Assembly: GCA_022113835.1 (NCBI GenBank)
Contig: JAILWY010000010.1
Coordinates: 9,633,001-9,697,000 of the forward strand
Direction: 5' to 3'
Length of the DNA: 64,000 nt
DNA from: Atopsyche davidsoni
Taxonomy: Eukaryota; Arthropoda; Insecta; Trichoptera; Hydrobiosidae
The notes below the pieces were generated by a model. It did no database searches. It worked only from the letters and a program-made list of their open reading frames with translations, and was not told the DNA's origin. Positions 38,101 to 48,599 of this stretch are shown piece by piece. Positions within the stretch are counted from its first letter, which is position 1, and each line of letters begins with the position of its first letter. The translations under genes and the position numbers were made by a program.

Positions 38101-40156
38101 TGCCCCACTAAAAATATTCATGATCTTTTCACATTGTTGGATATGTATACCCTGTATCTGAAATATAAGTGTTAAGAATATGTATCTTGTGACCCATGAA
38201 TTTGTATTTATTTTCCGCAGCAAAATGTAGATGAATGTGAATTAAATAATTGATTATAAGTTCCTGTGTAAAAAAGTTCATATTTCAAGATTTAATAAAT
38301 AAAAAACAATATTGAAAAATTCACCAAGGGTTAAATTACATACTGCGCAATATCATTACTGATCATACAATCTAGTCAACATATCAAATTGTAGTATGTT
38401 ATACTGTTACTGGTAACAGCGATAATAACTTATTATAGATACAGGAAGTAATGCAATAGTTCTTGTGATGTGTGATTCTTTGTGATCTACAAATTATTTT
38501 GTATCACACCAAAAAAATAAAGAATTGTATAAAATTTTATTAATCTATTCAGGTCAAATTTTCAATTTTACAGAAATTTCATTTTAAATGTGGATCATCA
38601 AAACTTGCATCATTTTATGAAATATATTAGAAAACCTGAATATTAAAGTAAAATAACAATATTTTAATAAAATATAATCTAAACTTTTTATATATAAATA
38701 TTAATAAATGGCTCTTCTGAACAATTTCAATGTTGTAAATTTCTTGGTAATGGTGCAGGCTGCCAAAATCAAATGTACAGCTGATGGAAAAAGTGCAAAT
38801 TTGACAAAAATTATGCAATTTGACAAAATTTGAAATAGAATTATTAAAAAAAAAAAACTGCATTATATACAAACATGTAATACTTCCAAGAATAAATATG
38901 GATATCGAAATGAACTGTTACTATTCAGTACCTCTAATACAGAATAAAGGCTTCGCACAAATAATACCTTTGCTTGGCCGTGGAACACGTCATCTAACAA
39001 GCTGACATCTCTAGTGAGACTACGAGTTGTGAGGCGCTTCTTACGTCTCCTGTGCATCGTTAGAAATTTCCGGGAGTTAAGGATTTTATTGGGATCTATC
39101 TCCAAATATTTGAGTAGAGATTCGTCACTGTCCATAGTATCTCCATGTTGAGTAAAGTCAAACAGAATTTCTGAAATTAAAACATGTTTCTTGTTAGTTT
39201 TTGAAAACAAAATATTATTGGCATACAAAGGCATACTCAATTCTTATGCTAAATAGCAAGCTTCTTATTATTATACTTATGCTATATTTATATATATATA
39301 TATATATATAATAAAACTTTGTTGACTTTCTATTTCCATGAAAGTTTGATATTTGTGTTTCAAAATGTTTGAATTATTAATTTGTTCAAGCTGTATTCAA
39401 AAATTTGGACTAAAAAGATATATATTAAAAATGTGAGCAACATACTGCAAATTCTTTAAGCAGACGATTAACTAAATTCGCAACATTCGTCACCTTAGAG
39501 AAGTTAAACACGCTAATTGTGTATGTATTTATGATGATTGTCTCTAAAACACACAATATAATGCATAGTTCAGTTTTATAGTTGGTTGTTCAAGCACTTA
39601 TTGTCTGAATAATCAACGTTCTACTGTATAAACAATTCTCTAAAAATTCGCAGCAATATACAAATCTCTGGATAACTTAAAAATGCGACAATTATATATG
39701 CCTATCGATAGATTACGCAAAAGTTCAGTATAAATCGAGACTATTATTTACATAGTAAAAAATATGATAAGTTCCCAAAACAAGTTGGAAAATTCATTAA
39801 AGTAGCATGTTATAAACTCTAGTTGCTTTTCAATAGTTTTTGGGGATGATCAAATATGTACTTATTGGACATGGCAAAACAATTTCGAAATATTTTAATC
39901 AAACTAGATTATTAGGTGTAATTTGATATGATTATTAGGTTTAATGTGATTTGTGAAATTAATTCAGCAAATTTAAAGATTAACATGATGATGGGAAGAT
40001 CTGTGCCAGCCAAACTTTAAAGTAAAGTATTGTTATATTGAGAATCATTAAATAGGTTTTAATAGGAATTCGTAAATTAATAAAACTAAACTTACCGACT
40101 GCTTTGTTTTGTGAAGAGTCTGACTCCATGATCTCTGATGGCGATCTATCAAGCTT
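28756..40156 (-). CDS. PDE7: cAMP-specific 3',5'-cyclic phosphodiesterase, PDE7 family
   Basis: The enzyme hydrolyses cAMP to 5'-AMP. Ten minus-strand exons join in phase: 40096-40156, 38968-39170, 37434-37497, 36793-36989, 36333-36464, 36009-36179, 35577-35817, 34355-35287 and 28756-29162 (the 34.4-kb exon may instead stop at 34335). The catalytic signature is complete: [30 protein letters not shown] (metal-binding HD), [27 protein letters not shown] (metal-binding D) and the purine-contacting Q in IPKIQTGFFKF. The match is to PDE7 rather than PDE4 or PDE8 through [13 protein letters not shown] and CEEFFRQGD segments and the N-terminal [11 protein letters not shown]. About 800 residues are predicted from these exons, against roughly 450-480 for vertebrate PDE7; the excess is a C-terminal tail. 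Upstream coding exons are probably at 45.4 and 55.8 kb. Confidence 0.93.
29578..29818. mobile_element. piggyBac-type MITE with TTAA target duplication
   Basis: TTAA at 29578-29581 and 29815-29818 flank a 233-bp element. Its ends are perfect 15-bp inverted repeats, CACACTTTAGGCGGG (29582-29596) and its complement (29800-29814). There is no coding sequence. Inside the right half the palindrome ACGTAGTACTACGT occurs twice (29741-29754, 29784-29797) and once as an incomplete copy (29699-29709). TTAA duplication is the hallmark of piggyBac-superfamily transposition. The element lies in the intron before the last PDE7 exon. Confidence 0.85.
30676..30692. repeat. short (TA)n tract
   Basis: About eight TA units in the PDE7 tail intron. 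Confidence 0.7.
31828..32030. mobile_element. possible degenerate piggyBac-like relic
   Basis: TTAA followed by CACTAAACC and GGTCATTTTGACC lies at the left. At the right are GGTCAATTTGACC, then TTAA (32027-32030). The two GGTCA-TTTGACC blocks are each near-palindromic and face each other 130 bases apart. The outer ends do not pair well, so an old or chimeric MITE is the most that can be said. Confidence 0.3.
32431..32555 (-). repeat. dispersed repeat, copy 1 (inverted relative to copy 2)
   Basis: Read on the minus strand it runs GGGACCCACTAGACTAT ... GTCGCCAACCTCCTATGAGGAG ... GAAGAAG. The same order of blocks, with scattered differences, is on the plus strand at 42163-42271. It resembles the 3' end of a non-LTR retrotransposon or the tail of another element; the family was not identified. 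Confidence 0.65.
32914..32939. repeat. (TA)n microsatellite
   Basis: About 13 TA units. Confidence 0.9.
34335..35287 (-). CDS. PDE7: PDE7 exon: end of catalytic domain and proximal tail
   Basis: The acceptor is aatttttcag|GG, phase 1. It begins [16 protein letters not shown], the last helix segment of the PDE fold, then [16 protein letters not shown], comparable to the PDE7 C-terminal NKASWK region. About 275 acidic, serine-rich residues follow, with [19 protein letters not shown] and [11 protein letters not shown]. The exon can end in two ways: at TAA (34335-34337, ...GNGHSF), or through the donor GATG|GTAATG (34355/34354) into the exon at 29162 in the same phase. That suggests long and short C-terminal isoforms. 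Confidence 0.85.
35577..35817 (-). CDS. PDE7: PDE7 catalytic exon (metal-binding Asp and substrate Gln)
   Basis: 80 codons plus one base, between tttccag|AAT and ACCG|GTAATT. It encodes [17 protein letters not shown], containing the conserved metal-ligand Asp, then [18 protein letters not shown] and [15 protein letters not shown] with the invariant Gln that contacts the purine ring. It is very close to vertebrate PDE7 in spacing. Confidence 0.95.
36009..36179 (-). CDS. PDE7: PDE7 catalytic exon (ENHHW and ATD segments)
   Basis: 57 codons, phase 0 at both ends. [17 protein letters not shown] and [18 protein letters not shown] match the catalytic core between the HD motif and the second metal-binding Asp. 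Confidence 0.95.
36333..36464 (-). CDS. PDE7: PDE7 catalytic exon (HD signature)
   Basis: 44 codons, phase 0 at both ends. It carries [18 protein letters not shown], the class I phosphodiesterase signature with the His-Asp pair that binds the two metals, then NHLASLYQ. The donor is CCAA|GTAAGT. Confidence 0.95.
36793..36989 (-). CDS. PDE7: PDE7 exon (first catalytic histidines)
   Basis: 197 bases, entered in phase 1, ending in phase 0 (CATAAG|GTAATT). It encodes [16 protein letters not shown] and [20 protein letters not shown], which include the proton-donor and metal-ligand histidines. The FHLD and DVTQAMHC wording is characteristic of PDE7. Confidence 0.95.
37434..37497 (-). CDS. PDE7: PDE7 exon (MWNFNAF segment)
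   Basis: 64 bases between gtttcag|TTG and [30 protein letters not shown] corresponds to the MLxKVGxWxFDIFLFDRL segment that opens the PDE7 catalytic region. Phase 0 in, phase 1 out. Confidence 0.9.
38968..39170 (-). CDS. PDE7: PDE7 exon, N-terminal flank of catalytic domain
   Basis: 203 bases between tttcag|AAATTC and AAAG|GTATTA. It encodes [36 protein letters not shown] and [12 protein letters not shown]. The last part aligns with NILDDDYNGQAK of PDE7A, and the basic RRRKKR run takes the place of its RRLLSFQRYLRSSR segment. Confidence 0.88.
39290..39311. repeat. (TA)n microsatellite
   Basis: About eleven TA units in a PDE7 intron. Confidence 0.85.
40096..40156 (-). CDS. PDE7: PDE7 small exon with an in-frame ATG
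   Basis: 61 bases between ttattatag|AAG and CAGTCG|GTAAGT. It reads KLDRSPSEI then [11 protein letters not shown]. The ATG (40127-40129) could start a short isoform. The frame is open to the 5' edge in phase 0, so upstream coding exons are likely. Confidence 0.75.
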
Positions 40157-40792
40157 CTATAATAAAAGAAAAAACATTGTAAATATATTGCTAAATAAAT
40201 TTAGTACATAATAATTTGGATAAGCTCATTAATAAATTAAAAAAGTAAAATCAGGTGCTTTATATTATTACTAAAATCTTAGTATTTGGATGGTAAGACC
40301 ATATAGATTATTCACAGTTTAATGTAAAAGAATTTTTATTTTTTACACTTTTTTAAAAAAATAATTTATTTAACCTTCTTTAGTTTATAATGGAAGATAT
40401 AAATATATTTTATAGAAAAACTATTTTTAATGGCTGTCAATCAGGTGCATAGCATCACAAGACAAAGACTAAGAGCACTTATGATTCATGCAATTGCTAT
40501 TCTGTTTCTCACAAAGTTGGTAGCAGTTACTTTCTCAACTTCAGACAGCAAAATCTCAAAAACATACTAATATATTGGTAATAAACATGAGTGAACAATG
40601 GCACTAGGTTAGCTTGCAGAGTATCCAAAACTTAACGATTTTCATAAAATTATTATACTATTTTATTAATAAAGTGAGCAATAAAACAATTAATTAAAAA
40701 TTAAGCAGAGATGAATCATTGTCGTCTTAAAAATCATAGAGAGAGACAAATAGAGGCATTTTTTATAAATACTGTTGGCCCCGGGCGGCGCT

Positions 40793-40804
40793 GTAGTACT
40801 ACGT
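40793..40804. repeat. 12-mer shared with the MITE palindrome
   Basis: GTAGTACTACGT is identical to the core of the palindrome repeated in the MITE at 29.6-29.8 kb. It lies in a short GC-rich block directly before the Tigger relic. It may be a fragment of a related element. Confidence 0.4.
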
Positions 40805-40841
40805 CCGGTGGCGACAGCTGGTCTTTGATTGTTTAAATACT

Positions 40842-42168
40842 ATACACCCATACCTCGCTATACGGCCGCTCTTTATACGGCCTTTCGCTATACGGCCCTT
40901 TTCAATTAAGGCACGTTTTCGATTTACAGCCTAAAATGTTTCGCTATAACGGCAAAAAAAGCTTTTTTTCGATGTTATTTTGTTTACGAGCCTTATTCAG
41001 TGTGTGCTCATAGAGCGGCTGGTTTAGACTTGTCTGTGAGTGTTTTATGTACATATTTATTACTGATTGTTACACATTAACTGGAAAAATTGGAAATAAT
41101 TAGGGACATTTTTGGTACGTAAATACATATGTATATGTGTACAAATAATTTTTTTTTAATGGGTATTTTTTTATTAAACTTATTTTAACTATTGATTATA
41201 TGGATTGAGGACAATAACAAACGGAGAATGCCAATGAGTCAAATAACTATCCAGGAAAAAGCTTTAAGTATTTTCGAAAATTTGAAGAATGGAGATACCG
41301 ATGAATCTCCTTAAGATGTCACATTCCAAGCAAGCCGGGAATGGTTTGAAAAATTTAAAAATAGATTTAATTTGCATAATTTGAAAATGAAAGGTGAACC
41401 AGTTAGCGCCGATGAGGCCGCATCTAAGGAATATCCCAACATTTTAAAGGGAATTATTGAAAGAGGTGGTTATAAACCTGAACAAGTGTTTAACGTAGAC
41501 GAAATAGGGCTTTATTGGAAGCGAATGCCTGATCGCACGTACATTTCAAAAACCGAAAAATCTGCGCCTGGTTATAAGGTGTCTAAAGAACGATTAACTT
41601 TGCTACTTGGTGCAAATGCCGCCGTTGATTTTAAGCTAAAACCACTTTTAATATATTTGTCCGAAAATCCAAGGCCTCTTAAAGGACTAAATAAAAATCC
41701 ATTACCCGTCATATGGAAATCCAACAAGAAAGCTTGGATGACTAAAGCTACTTTGAGGATTGGTTCAAAAATCACTTTTGTACAGAAGTGAAAAAATATT
41801 TGCGAGACAATAACTTAAGCAACAAGGCTTTGCTAATTTTGGATAATGCACCAGGGCATCCTACTAATTTATCAGAGCTATCTGAAGATGTCATGATTGA
41901 GTACCTTCTGAAAAATACAACAGCTCTGATCCAACCAATGGATCAGGGTGCAATAGCCACTTTTAAGGCATATTACCTACGCCGAACTTTCCGACAACTT
42001 ATAAGGGAAACCGATGATAATGCTGCAATTAAAATATTTTGGAAAAACTATAACATCAAGAACGCTGTTGACAGCATCAGTGAATCATGGAAGGAATTAA
42101 AATTAACAACAATGAACCATGTTTGGAAAAAAATATGGCCAGAATGTGTAAAATGTGTAAAGGTGTAG
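40842..42168 (+). pseudogene. Tigger/pogo-family transposase relic (CENP-B-like, DDE)
   Basis: The transposase cut and pasted a Tc1/mariner-superfamily element. The left end (from about 40842) has the repeated GCTATACGGCC-type terminal sequence. From about 41236 a broken frame gives a partial CENP-B-type DNA-binding region (ASREWFEKFKNRF, GEPVSADEAA), then the DDE nuclease: VFNVDEIGLYWKR with the first Asp and LLILDNAPGHP with the second. NTTALIQPMDQGAIATFK follows. It is disabled by an in-frame TAA near 41312 and a frameshift near 41751, lacks the N-terminal half of its DNA-binding domain, and has no visible right terminal repeat. It is antisense to PDE7, probably in a PDE7 upstream intron. 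Confidence 0.9.
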
Positions 42169-42271
42169 AAAAACCCCGGGACCCACTACACTATTCTCCC
42201 TAAGAAAACCGTGAACAGACTTAGAGATATGGTCACCAACCTCCTCTGAGGAGAGACACCTGAAGAAGAAG
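42163..42271 (+). repeat. dispersed repeat, copy 2, fused to the Tigger 3' end
   Basis: The sequence from GTAGAAAAACCCCGGGACCC through CACCAACCTCCTCTGAGGAG to GAAGAAGAAG matches copy 1 at 32431-32555 in reverse orientation. It replaces the expected Tigger 3' end, so it is either another element inserted there or part of this Tigger subfamily's own tail. Confidence 0.6.
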
Positions 42272-45200
42272 ATACAAAAATCTATGGACCTGATTTCGAT
42301 TTATAAAATATTTCAACTATAATTTTTTTTTATTGTAGAAACTAAATAAAATTTTCGTTGTTGTCCAAATTCAGTTTTTAATGGCAATCACGCTTTTATT
42401 TTGCTTTAGCAAAATTAACGGTTATTTTTAAAAATAAATTACTTAATTTTAAACTTACATGACAAACGCCATCTTTGATAGTATTTAATAAACACCTAAG
42501 TTTGATAAACTGGTTTCAAAATACAACGCTAGATGTCAGGCCTTAAATTAAATAAAGTTTTTATAATTTATTTAAAAAAACGGATAATTTAAAAAAAAAT
42601 AACGTTCAAGATAATATAGCAAAATAACAATAACATTATGATCACGGTTAAATATCTAATTCTGGAGAATTAAATCGTATTCTCTTCGACATTACTTTCG
42701 AAATTACCGATCTCCATATAATAAAAAAGTAATCATAATATAAATACTATAATAATAGTTCAGGCTGATTTCTTTATATCAATGATACAGATGGTTTATA
42801 AATAACCAGCAGATATTAATTAAATAATAATATTCCAAATAAATAATTTGATTTGGTATGCTTATCAGGTATCAAACTCAGTCAAGGTCGACCACATAAT
42901 AAAAAAGTTTTATAAAACATGTCAATATATTCATCGATACAATAAATTTGAAAAAATATAAATGTTAATCACTCTGTTATTATAATGAATGTAAATTACG
43001 AATTTATAGATAAATAAAATGAAAAATAACCAACAATGTTTGGTTCAACGAATTATTGCTAAACCGTAGCTCAAACCTGATTTGATGTTTTTTTTGTTCA
43101 CCGTTTAACCTGTTTCTGGGCTTTAAATCCTAAATAAATTAGAGCACGACTGATTATCCGTTAACTATTATATTTATGCATCTTATAAAGAATTTAAATT
43201 ATTACATCGTATTAGAGTGCTGAATTTATTTTCAGCGCGTTGTTATTTTAGTATGTGTAATTGGAAATCTGTCGCCAGGCACAAGCTGGAGCAAATAATA
43301 AACACCACTCGCGAAGCCATGGCCGGAGCGATATCAACCCGAACTATTTTTTAATTGCCTGAAATACACAAGCATCAAGTACAATGTGTTGTAAAGTAAA
43401 CTTAGGGTAGCCACTGTTCCCTTGTAATAATAGGATGCTTGCATTATATAAACTCAGTAAATCCACTCAGTTTACCCTCTTGTTTTGTTTTGTTCAATCT
43501 CTTAAATATTTATCCTTGTTATTCAGTCCTTACTTATTAATTTAACTTATACTTCAACTCCTTCAACAAAGGGTTTTAACACATATTATTCCCAACATAA
43601 ACTCAATAACGAAAATAAAGAAATCCGTGTACGCTACCACCTAAGCCTCATCTTGTAAGCCTCACTACCTGCTCGAAGGATCAGGGGATAGCCACATACC
43701 GCATTGTAAGCATAGACTTATAAATTAACATAAAATAAAATAAAAAATCTTGGATTTATTATTTTGAATTATTTTCATAGTTGGAAGTGTTAAGATATAT
43801 AATGTGTTATAATAATACAATTTTTAGCTTATCCATAGTTTGCCATTTTGGCAAAAAAATACATATGCATAAAGTGTCAGTCTGTTGATTAAAAATCACA
43901 AATTAGCTTATAACTTTTACAAATTTATACTAACATACTACAAATCGATTTGTTTTATCTGCAATTTTTTTTATGAAAATGAAAAAAAATGAATATCTTC
44001 CTTTTTTATGAAAATGAAAAATCCCAAAAAATAGTTTAACAAAATTTCACACGAGAAATATATAGAGAGTATAATTATATTGAAATGAAGATATTTTCGT
44101 CTAATAGCGTGATAAAAAATTGAATATAGTACACCACGACTCGACACTGAGTATAAAATTAGGATGTAAATTAACTTATGTGAAAGTTCTCAAATAAAGT
44201 AGTTTTTAACTAAAGCAATCGCAGGCGTCGAGATATATATTTTTTATGGAGGAATTACTGTCATTGCTGATTGTTGGTGACCTAGCTTGCCTCATCTCCG
44301 TTCAGCAGACTATCAAATCGCTTACTTTGGTTCGGTTTGGGTTAACTTAATGGATCGGTAGTAAGACCGCCAAATTCTTTTTGATCGAGAGTTTGCCAGT
44401 CCATACATATACTATATGTATATTATACTTCTAAGATTCAATGCGTCTAAATCAATATTCGGCTTCGGCATTATGTATTTATACAAAATATCAGAATCAG
44501 ACATGCTTTTTTTCTGTGAGTGTTTTCTTCTTTTCTGTACTATCACACTTAACTGTAATTTCACGTCAATTTCTTATTGTATACGCTTTTGAAAAACATA
44601 ATATGGGTCGATATCGCAGAGCGGTAAGGATCGTTGTAGGTTGAATTTATAAACCGTCTTCCCTTCGACAACCATTGTCCTAATTTTCAGCCTCTACTGC
44701 CGGCATTGTTGAAATGATTGCAGAGTTAATGATACCCTATGATGAGGTATTCCCTTCCCTTGTCAGGAAAAGGACCCTGCTTCATAATAAGTGTCCCTGA
44801 AATATACGTCGGCTTTGAAAATACAAAAATACATACCTTTGACGTGGCGTAACTAAAACTAACCTTTCCCCAAGGGGTTTAACATTTGAAACATGACGGC
44901 TCGTCCTGGTTATTATCAACAATTATTTGGATAACTCATATTTTTAAAATTCCAACTAAGCTTTCATTGCTGTGTTAAAAGCTTTCGGCGACGATTCACT
45001 TTAAATTTAAAATGACATCACCGAGCGTAATTAAGCTTTTGCTTTATTCAATAACATACTAATCTGGCACTATTAAAATGCACCAAATTTCACACCAACC
45101 AAAACCATAAAATATAATAAACTAGTCAGTAAAAGAGTTAGTAGACAACCTAAAAAAAAGAGCTTTTATTAAGAATAAGTACGAATTAGAATCTCAAAAG

Positions 45201-45350
45201 TTTCAATAACCTTCTAAATCGAATAATATTTTTCAGAATCTTAGTTATATTGTTTCTTCGTGTACAGTTTTACTGATTTTTTCTTATATATTCGAATAAA
45301 CTATGTTATATTTCTTTGAAAAGAGATCTTGATTTCATAATTTAACATTA
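42272..45350. other. AT-rich DNA, no gene seen
   Basis: Only short AT-biased frames are present. If the 45.4- and 55.8-kb micro-exons are real PDE7 exons this is PDE7 intron. Confidence 0.4.
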
Positions 45351-45415
45351 CTGGACAAATGTCGAAGACGCAACAAGAGAGACGCACGTACTGCCGCTAC
45401 TGCGCGCTTGCTCAC

Positions 45416-45436
45416 CTGTACGGCCAGCGACGAGTG
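45416..45436 (-). CDS. Candidate 21-base PDE7 micro-exon (HSSLAVQ)
   Basis: The acceptor is ttcttgccacag|CAC and the donor is GTACAG|GTGAGC, both near-consensus. They frame exactly seven codons, HSSLAVQ, phase 0 at both ends. The next downstream PDE7 exon (40156) starts in phase 0. The GC-richness extends over about 100 bases around it, as is usual for conserved intronic flanks of regulated micro-exons. The plus-strand frame at 45359-45760 covers the same island but has no support. Confidence 0.4.
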
Positions 45437-47469
45437 CTGTGGCAAGAAACTCACTCAGATTATCTGAATCGAAGTTATTTTAAATCAATTACAACGACTT
45501 CAACCAAGATAGTAATGAGCTTTCAATGCTTAAACAATAGATTTTGTTTGCAGATGCAGAACTGTATTATAATGTCTCAACATATAACCCTCATACATAT
45601 AGTATGGGTACGTTCCAATTTAGTCCGCATTGTTATTGTCATCATCTTAATGAATGCACTTGACTCTGGCTTGCAGCAGGTCGGCGGTTCAATTGTTTTG
45701 CTTGCAGAAGATTTTATGCATTTCACTACAGGAAGCAAAAAATATACTCTTTTAAACTAAAATGTTTTTCAATGGCATCACTAAATGTGCATTTGAAACC
45801 TTAATTCAGAATACCGAGTTTTTTGAAATGCATCCACATTCATGGAAATAATATTATTAATTCCTATTGAAAATTATCGTGAATAATATTATTTAATAAT
45901 TATAAGGTATTACATAAGGTAACTTAATAAGTTTCGCTCGATATTCAATATTCAATCAATTTTTATCAATCTTCAATATCTCGTTTTCAATATCTTAGCA
46001 AAACGTACTCTCGAATGCGGCTGGCTGTTATGCAGCTCCATTTCCTAGTCAGTAATGATTTGCATTGCAAGTTTTTCGTATGCCTTTGTGCCGATTTGTG
46101 ACTAATCTGGGCTCTTTTAACGTCGCACTATGTGACGAAAGTCAGCAAGATGCCTCCGCAGTCAAAACAAAGTCAAAAGTGATTTAAAAGATCGCAATTT
46201 CACGGACAGCCAACGCGAGACAAAGTGGTGTTGAGTGTTTACCTGCAATGAAGTTACGTGATTCTTGCGTAATAAACTACTTATAATTTACATACTAGGT
46301 TTTATTATTATAATGCTTAAGAAATTAATAAAACAATAGAACATCGTCTCGATAATAATACCACATAATTGCATAAATAATTGTTGTACCAGTTTGTAAG
46401 TATAGAAGTTATAAGTCACGAGTACATTTACTTCTGCAATTTATATCATGGGAAGCTTGCAAGTATTATTTTTTAGAAAATGAATGTATTTTATCAAATT
46501 AGTTTATTTAAGCCTTTATTAGTAAGGATCTGAACAGCGTTAGCTTTCACCCGGGAAAATTGCAATGGCAATTTATTTTTGTCTTTAAAGTTTTAAATAC
46601 CCTTCGTTTTCATAATATCCTTGCTTGGATGTTTGAAGTAAACCAAGAATAAAGTTTATGTTCATATTAATTTTATACTGAACGATTGCATTTTATGAGA
46701 AAGTTTGAGGTGGCTAAACAAACTGCTCGCTCTATCCTATAACCTACCGCACGCCACTACTCGTTAAATTTACAAAATAACCTTATCCCCGTGATCCACC
46801 GCCGGCTCGTGGCATACATACGAAAAGCAATGAAACTACCAAAGCAAATGTCTTATTTATCAGAGGTCAGAGGTTATCGGAGACGTGGACAACAATTTTA
46901 ATATATTCTAATTAATCATATCATTAAAATAGTAATTCTGCTTTATCTTAATTAAACCAAGATTATTTCCGCTTGAATGTGTATCACATGAATTAAAAAA
47001 AATAAGCTGTTCAATACGAATGAGAAAAATATTTTTTTTTAATTTAAAATGTACTTAATTATGTAAAACATAACTGATAATATAATATGAAAACAAAATA
47101 CTGCGTGTTGACTTAATATTTTTACGTTTATTCTCTTAAACAATTCCACTCGACTGGCCCTAGAGCACATTAAAAAACCTGGCAAAGTTTTTTTAAAGAG
47201 CTATATCGTGATTTTTTTTTTTAGTATTGAATGACGTTTAATTTGCTGCTTAACATTTTAAGCACGCTTACTATTACTAATGACAAATAATATCTTAATT
47301 TAAAAAAATTGGTGTTACTTCGCATAATGTGTTGCTTCACCCTAGCATGTTGGCGAAACCAACAGCATCAAATAAAAAAATCAAAGTTGGAAAAACACCA
47401 ACATTTTTTTCAAATATATTAAATGCGCAGTGCTAGGTTTGAAATGCCCGTTACGTGACATGTGAATGT

Positions 47470-47640
47470 TTGTTGTAGTCGGTTCCGCTTCCTCGGTACT
47501 GAGGGATGCGGGCTCCGCGGCCACCACAATTGGCGTTTGCACCGCGCTCGGGCTTTGTATCGATTATTAGATTAGGAAAGGGAATCACTCCGGGTGCATG
47601 TTACCCCGTCACTCAATGACGGCAGTGGAGCCGCTTTTAA
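47470..47640. other. GC-rich island
   Basis: A sharp rise in GC with several CpGs, including GCTCCGCGGCCACC and a short inverted pair (CCCCGTCA / TGACGG). No open frame of note and no splice pair. Candidate regulatory or conserved element. Confidence 0.3.
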
Positions 47641-48295
47641 TTTTAGATAGTTATTTCAGAATTCTCGTCTATCATGAAAACCAATTTCAAACACAATGAA
47701 AAGCTTTAGCAATAAATACAATTAATCCCGTCATCTAGCTCTGTATAAAATACTCTCGACTTCTCGGTTTATCGATGATCTCAAATGAGTTTTTCTCCCG
47801 TAAAATTCATATTTAATCACATCTCACCTCGGCAATTGAGCGTAGAGCTCAAAAAGGCGTTCGAAAGAAACAACGCTTTGGGACTTCAGTAATCAAGACA
47901 CAGCTGTTATTCAAGAAGATATTCAGCTCTTCGAGCTATTGCGTATAGAGTTCGAGCACACGACCACGATGCGTAGTTTAACTTATTTAACTGGGTTGAT
48001 AAAATAATGCTTGCGATAAATTAACTTGAGTTGCGTCTGCAAAGCAGGCACAATTAAAAAAATATATTTAGATACTCTGATTCATTCAAATTTAATTCAG
48101 ATTTCACTCCCACTGCTATAATAAAAATTCACGAGCAATGTCAAGTTATTTGTATTCATCGAGATTTAATCACGGTAGAGTAGGCTAGTTGTGATATGTA
48201 TATATACCGAGCCATAACAAATACGACTGTGATCAAAGATAAATTAGATGATGTTCAAGTATTCCGTGAAATTCTTGTTGGTCCTTAACCATAAC

Positions 48296-48510
48296 CTAAA
48301 TTTCAAAGGGCTGATCCGAACGGCGTAATTTGCACGACTTGACCAAGATCGAAGTTAGATCTGCAGTGGCAGAAACGCTGCGAAGCAACTTGTCTCGAGA
48401 CGAGCTGGTTCTCGGAGCCCCTGGCGCGGCACTCTGCTCCGTTGTGTGAGTGGAGGGTGAAGTGGTGCCTGTGCGGGCGCCTATCCGGAGAGCACCCGCC
48501 ACATCAAAGT
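48296..48510 (-). CDS. Possible exon or conserved element, unrecognised
   Basis: A GC-rich minus-strand frame encodes a Ser/Thr/Pro-rich stretch, then SRDKLLRSVSATADLTSILV and KLRRSDQPFEI before TAG. Possible acceptors are at 48481 (ggatag) and 48468 (cacag). A GGTTATG donor directly follows the TAG. Codon content looks protein-like, but no phase-consistent link to PDE7 was found. Confidence 0.3.
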
Positions 48511-48599
48511 AATTATTCAAAAATTCATAAAGGTTATCCCTCACGAGGTGTCGTTCTTCAAAAATGCATAAAAAATGGTTCACAATAGTAGCTAATCGT

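Noticed and set aside
45359..45760. Plus-strand 133-codon frame starting MSKTQQERRTYCRYC
   Set aside because: Only its first ~100 bases are GC-rich, and that island is better explained by a minus-strand micro-exon with consensus splice sites. The rest is AT-biased and has no domain.
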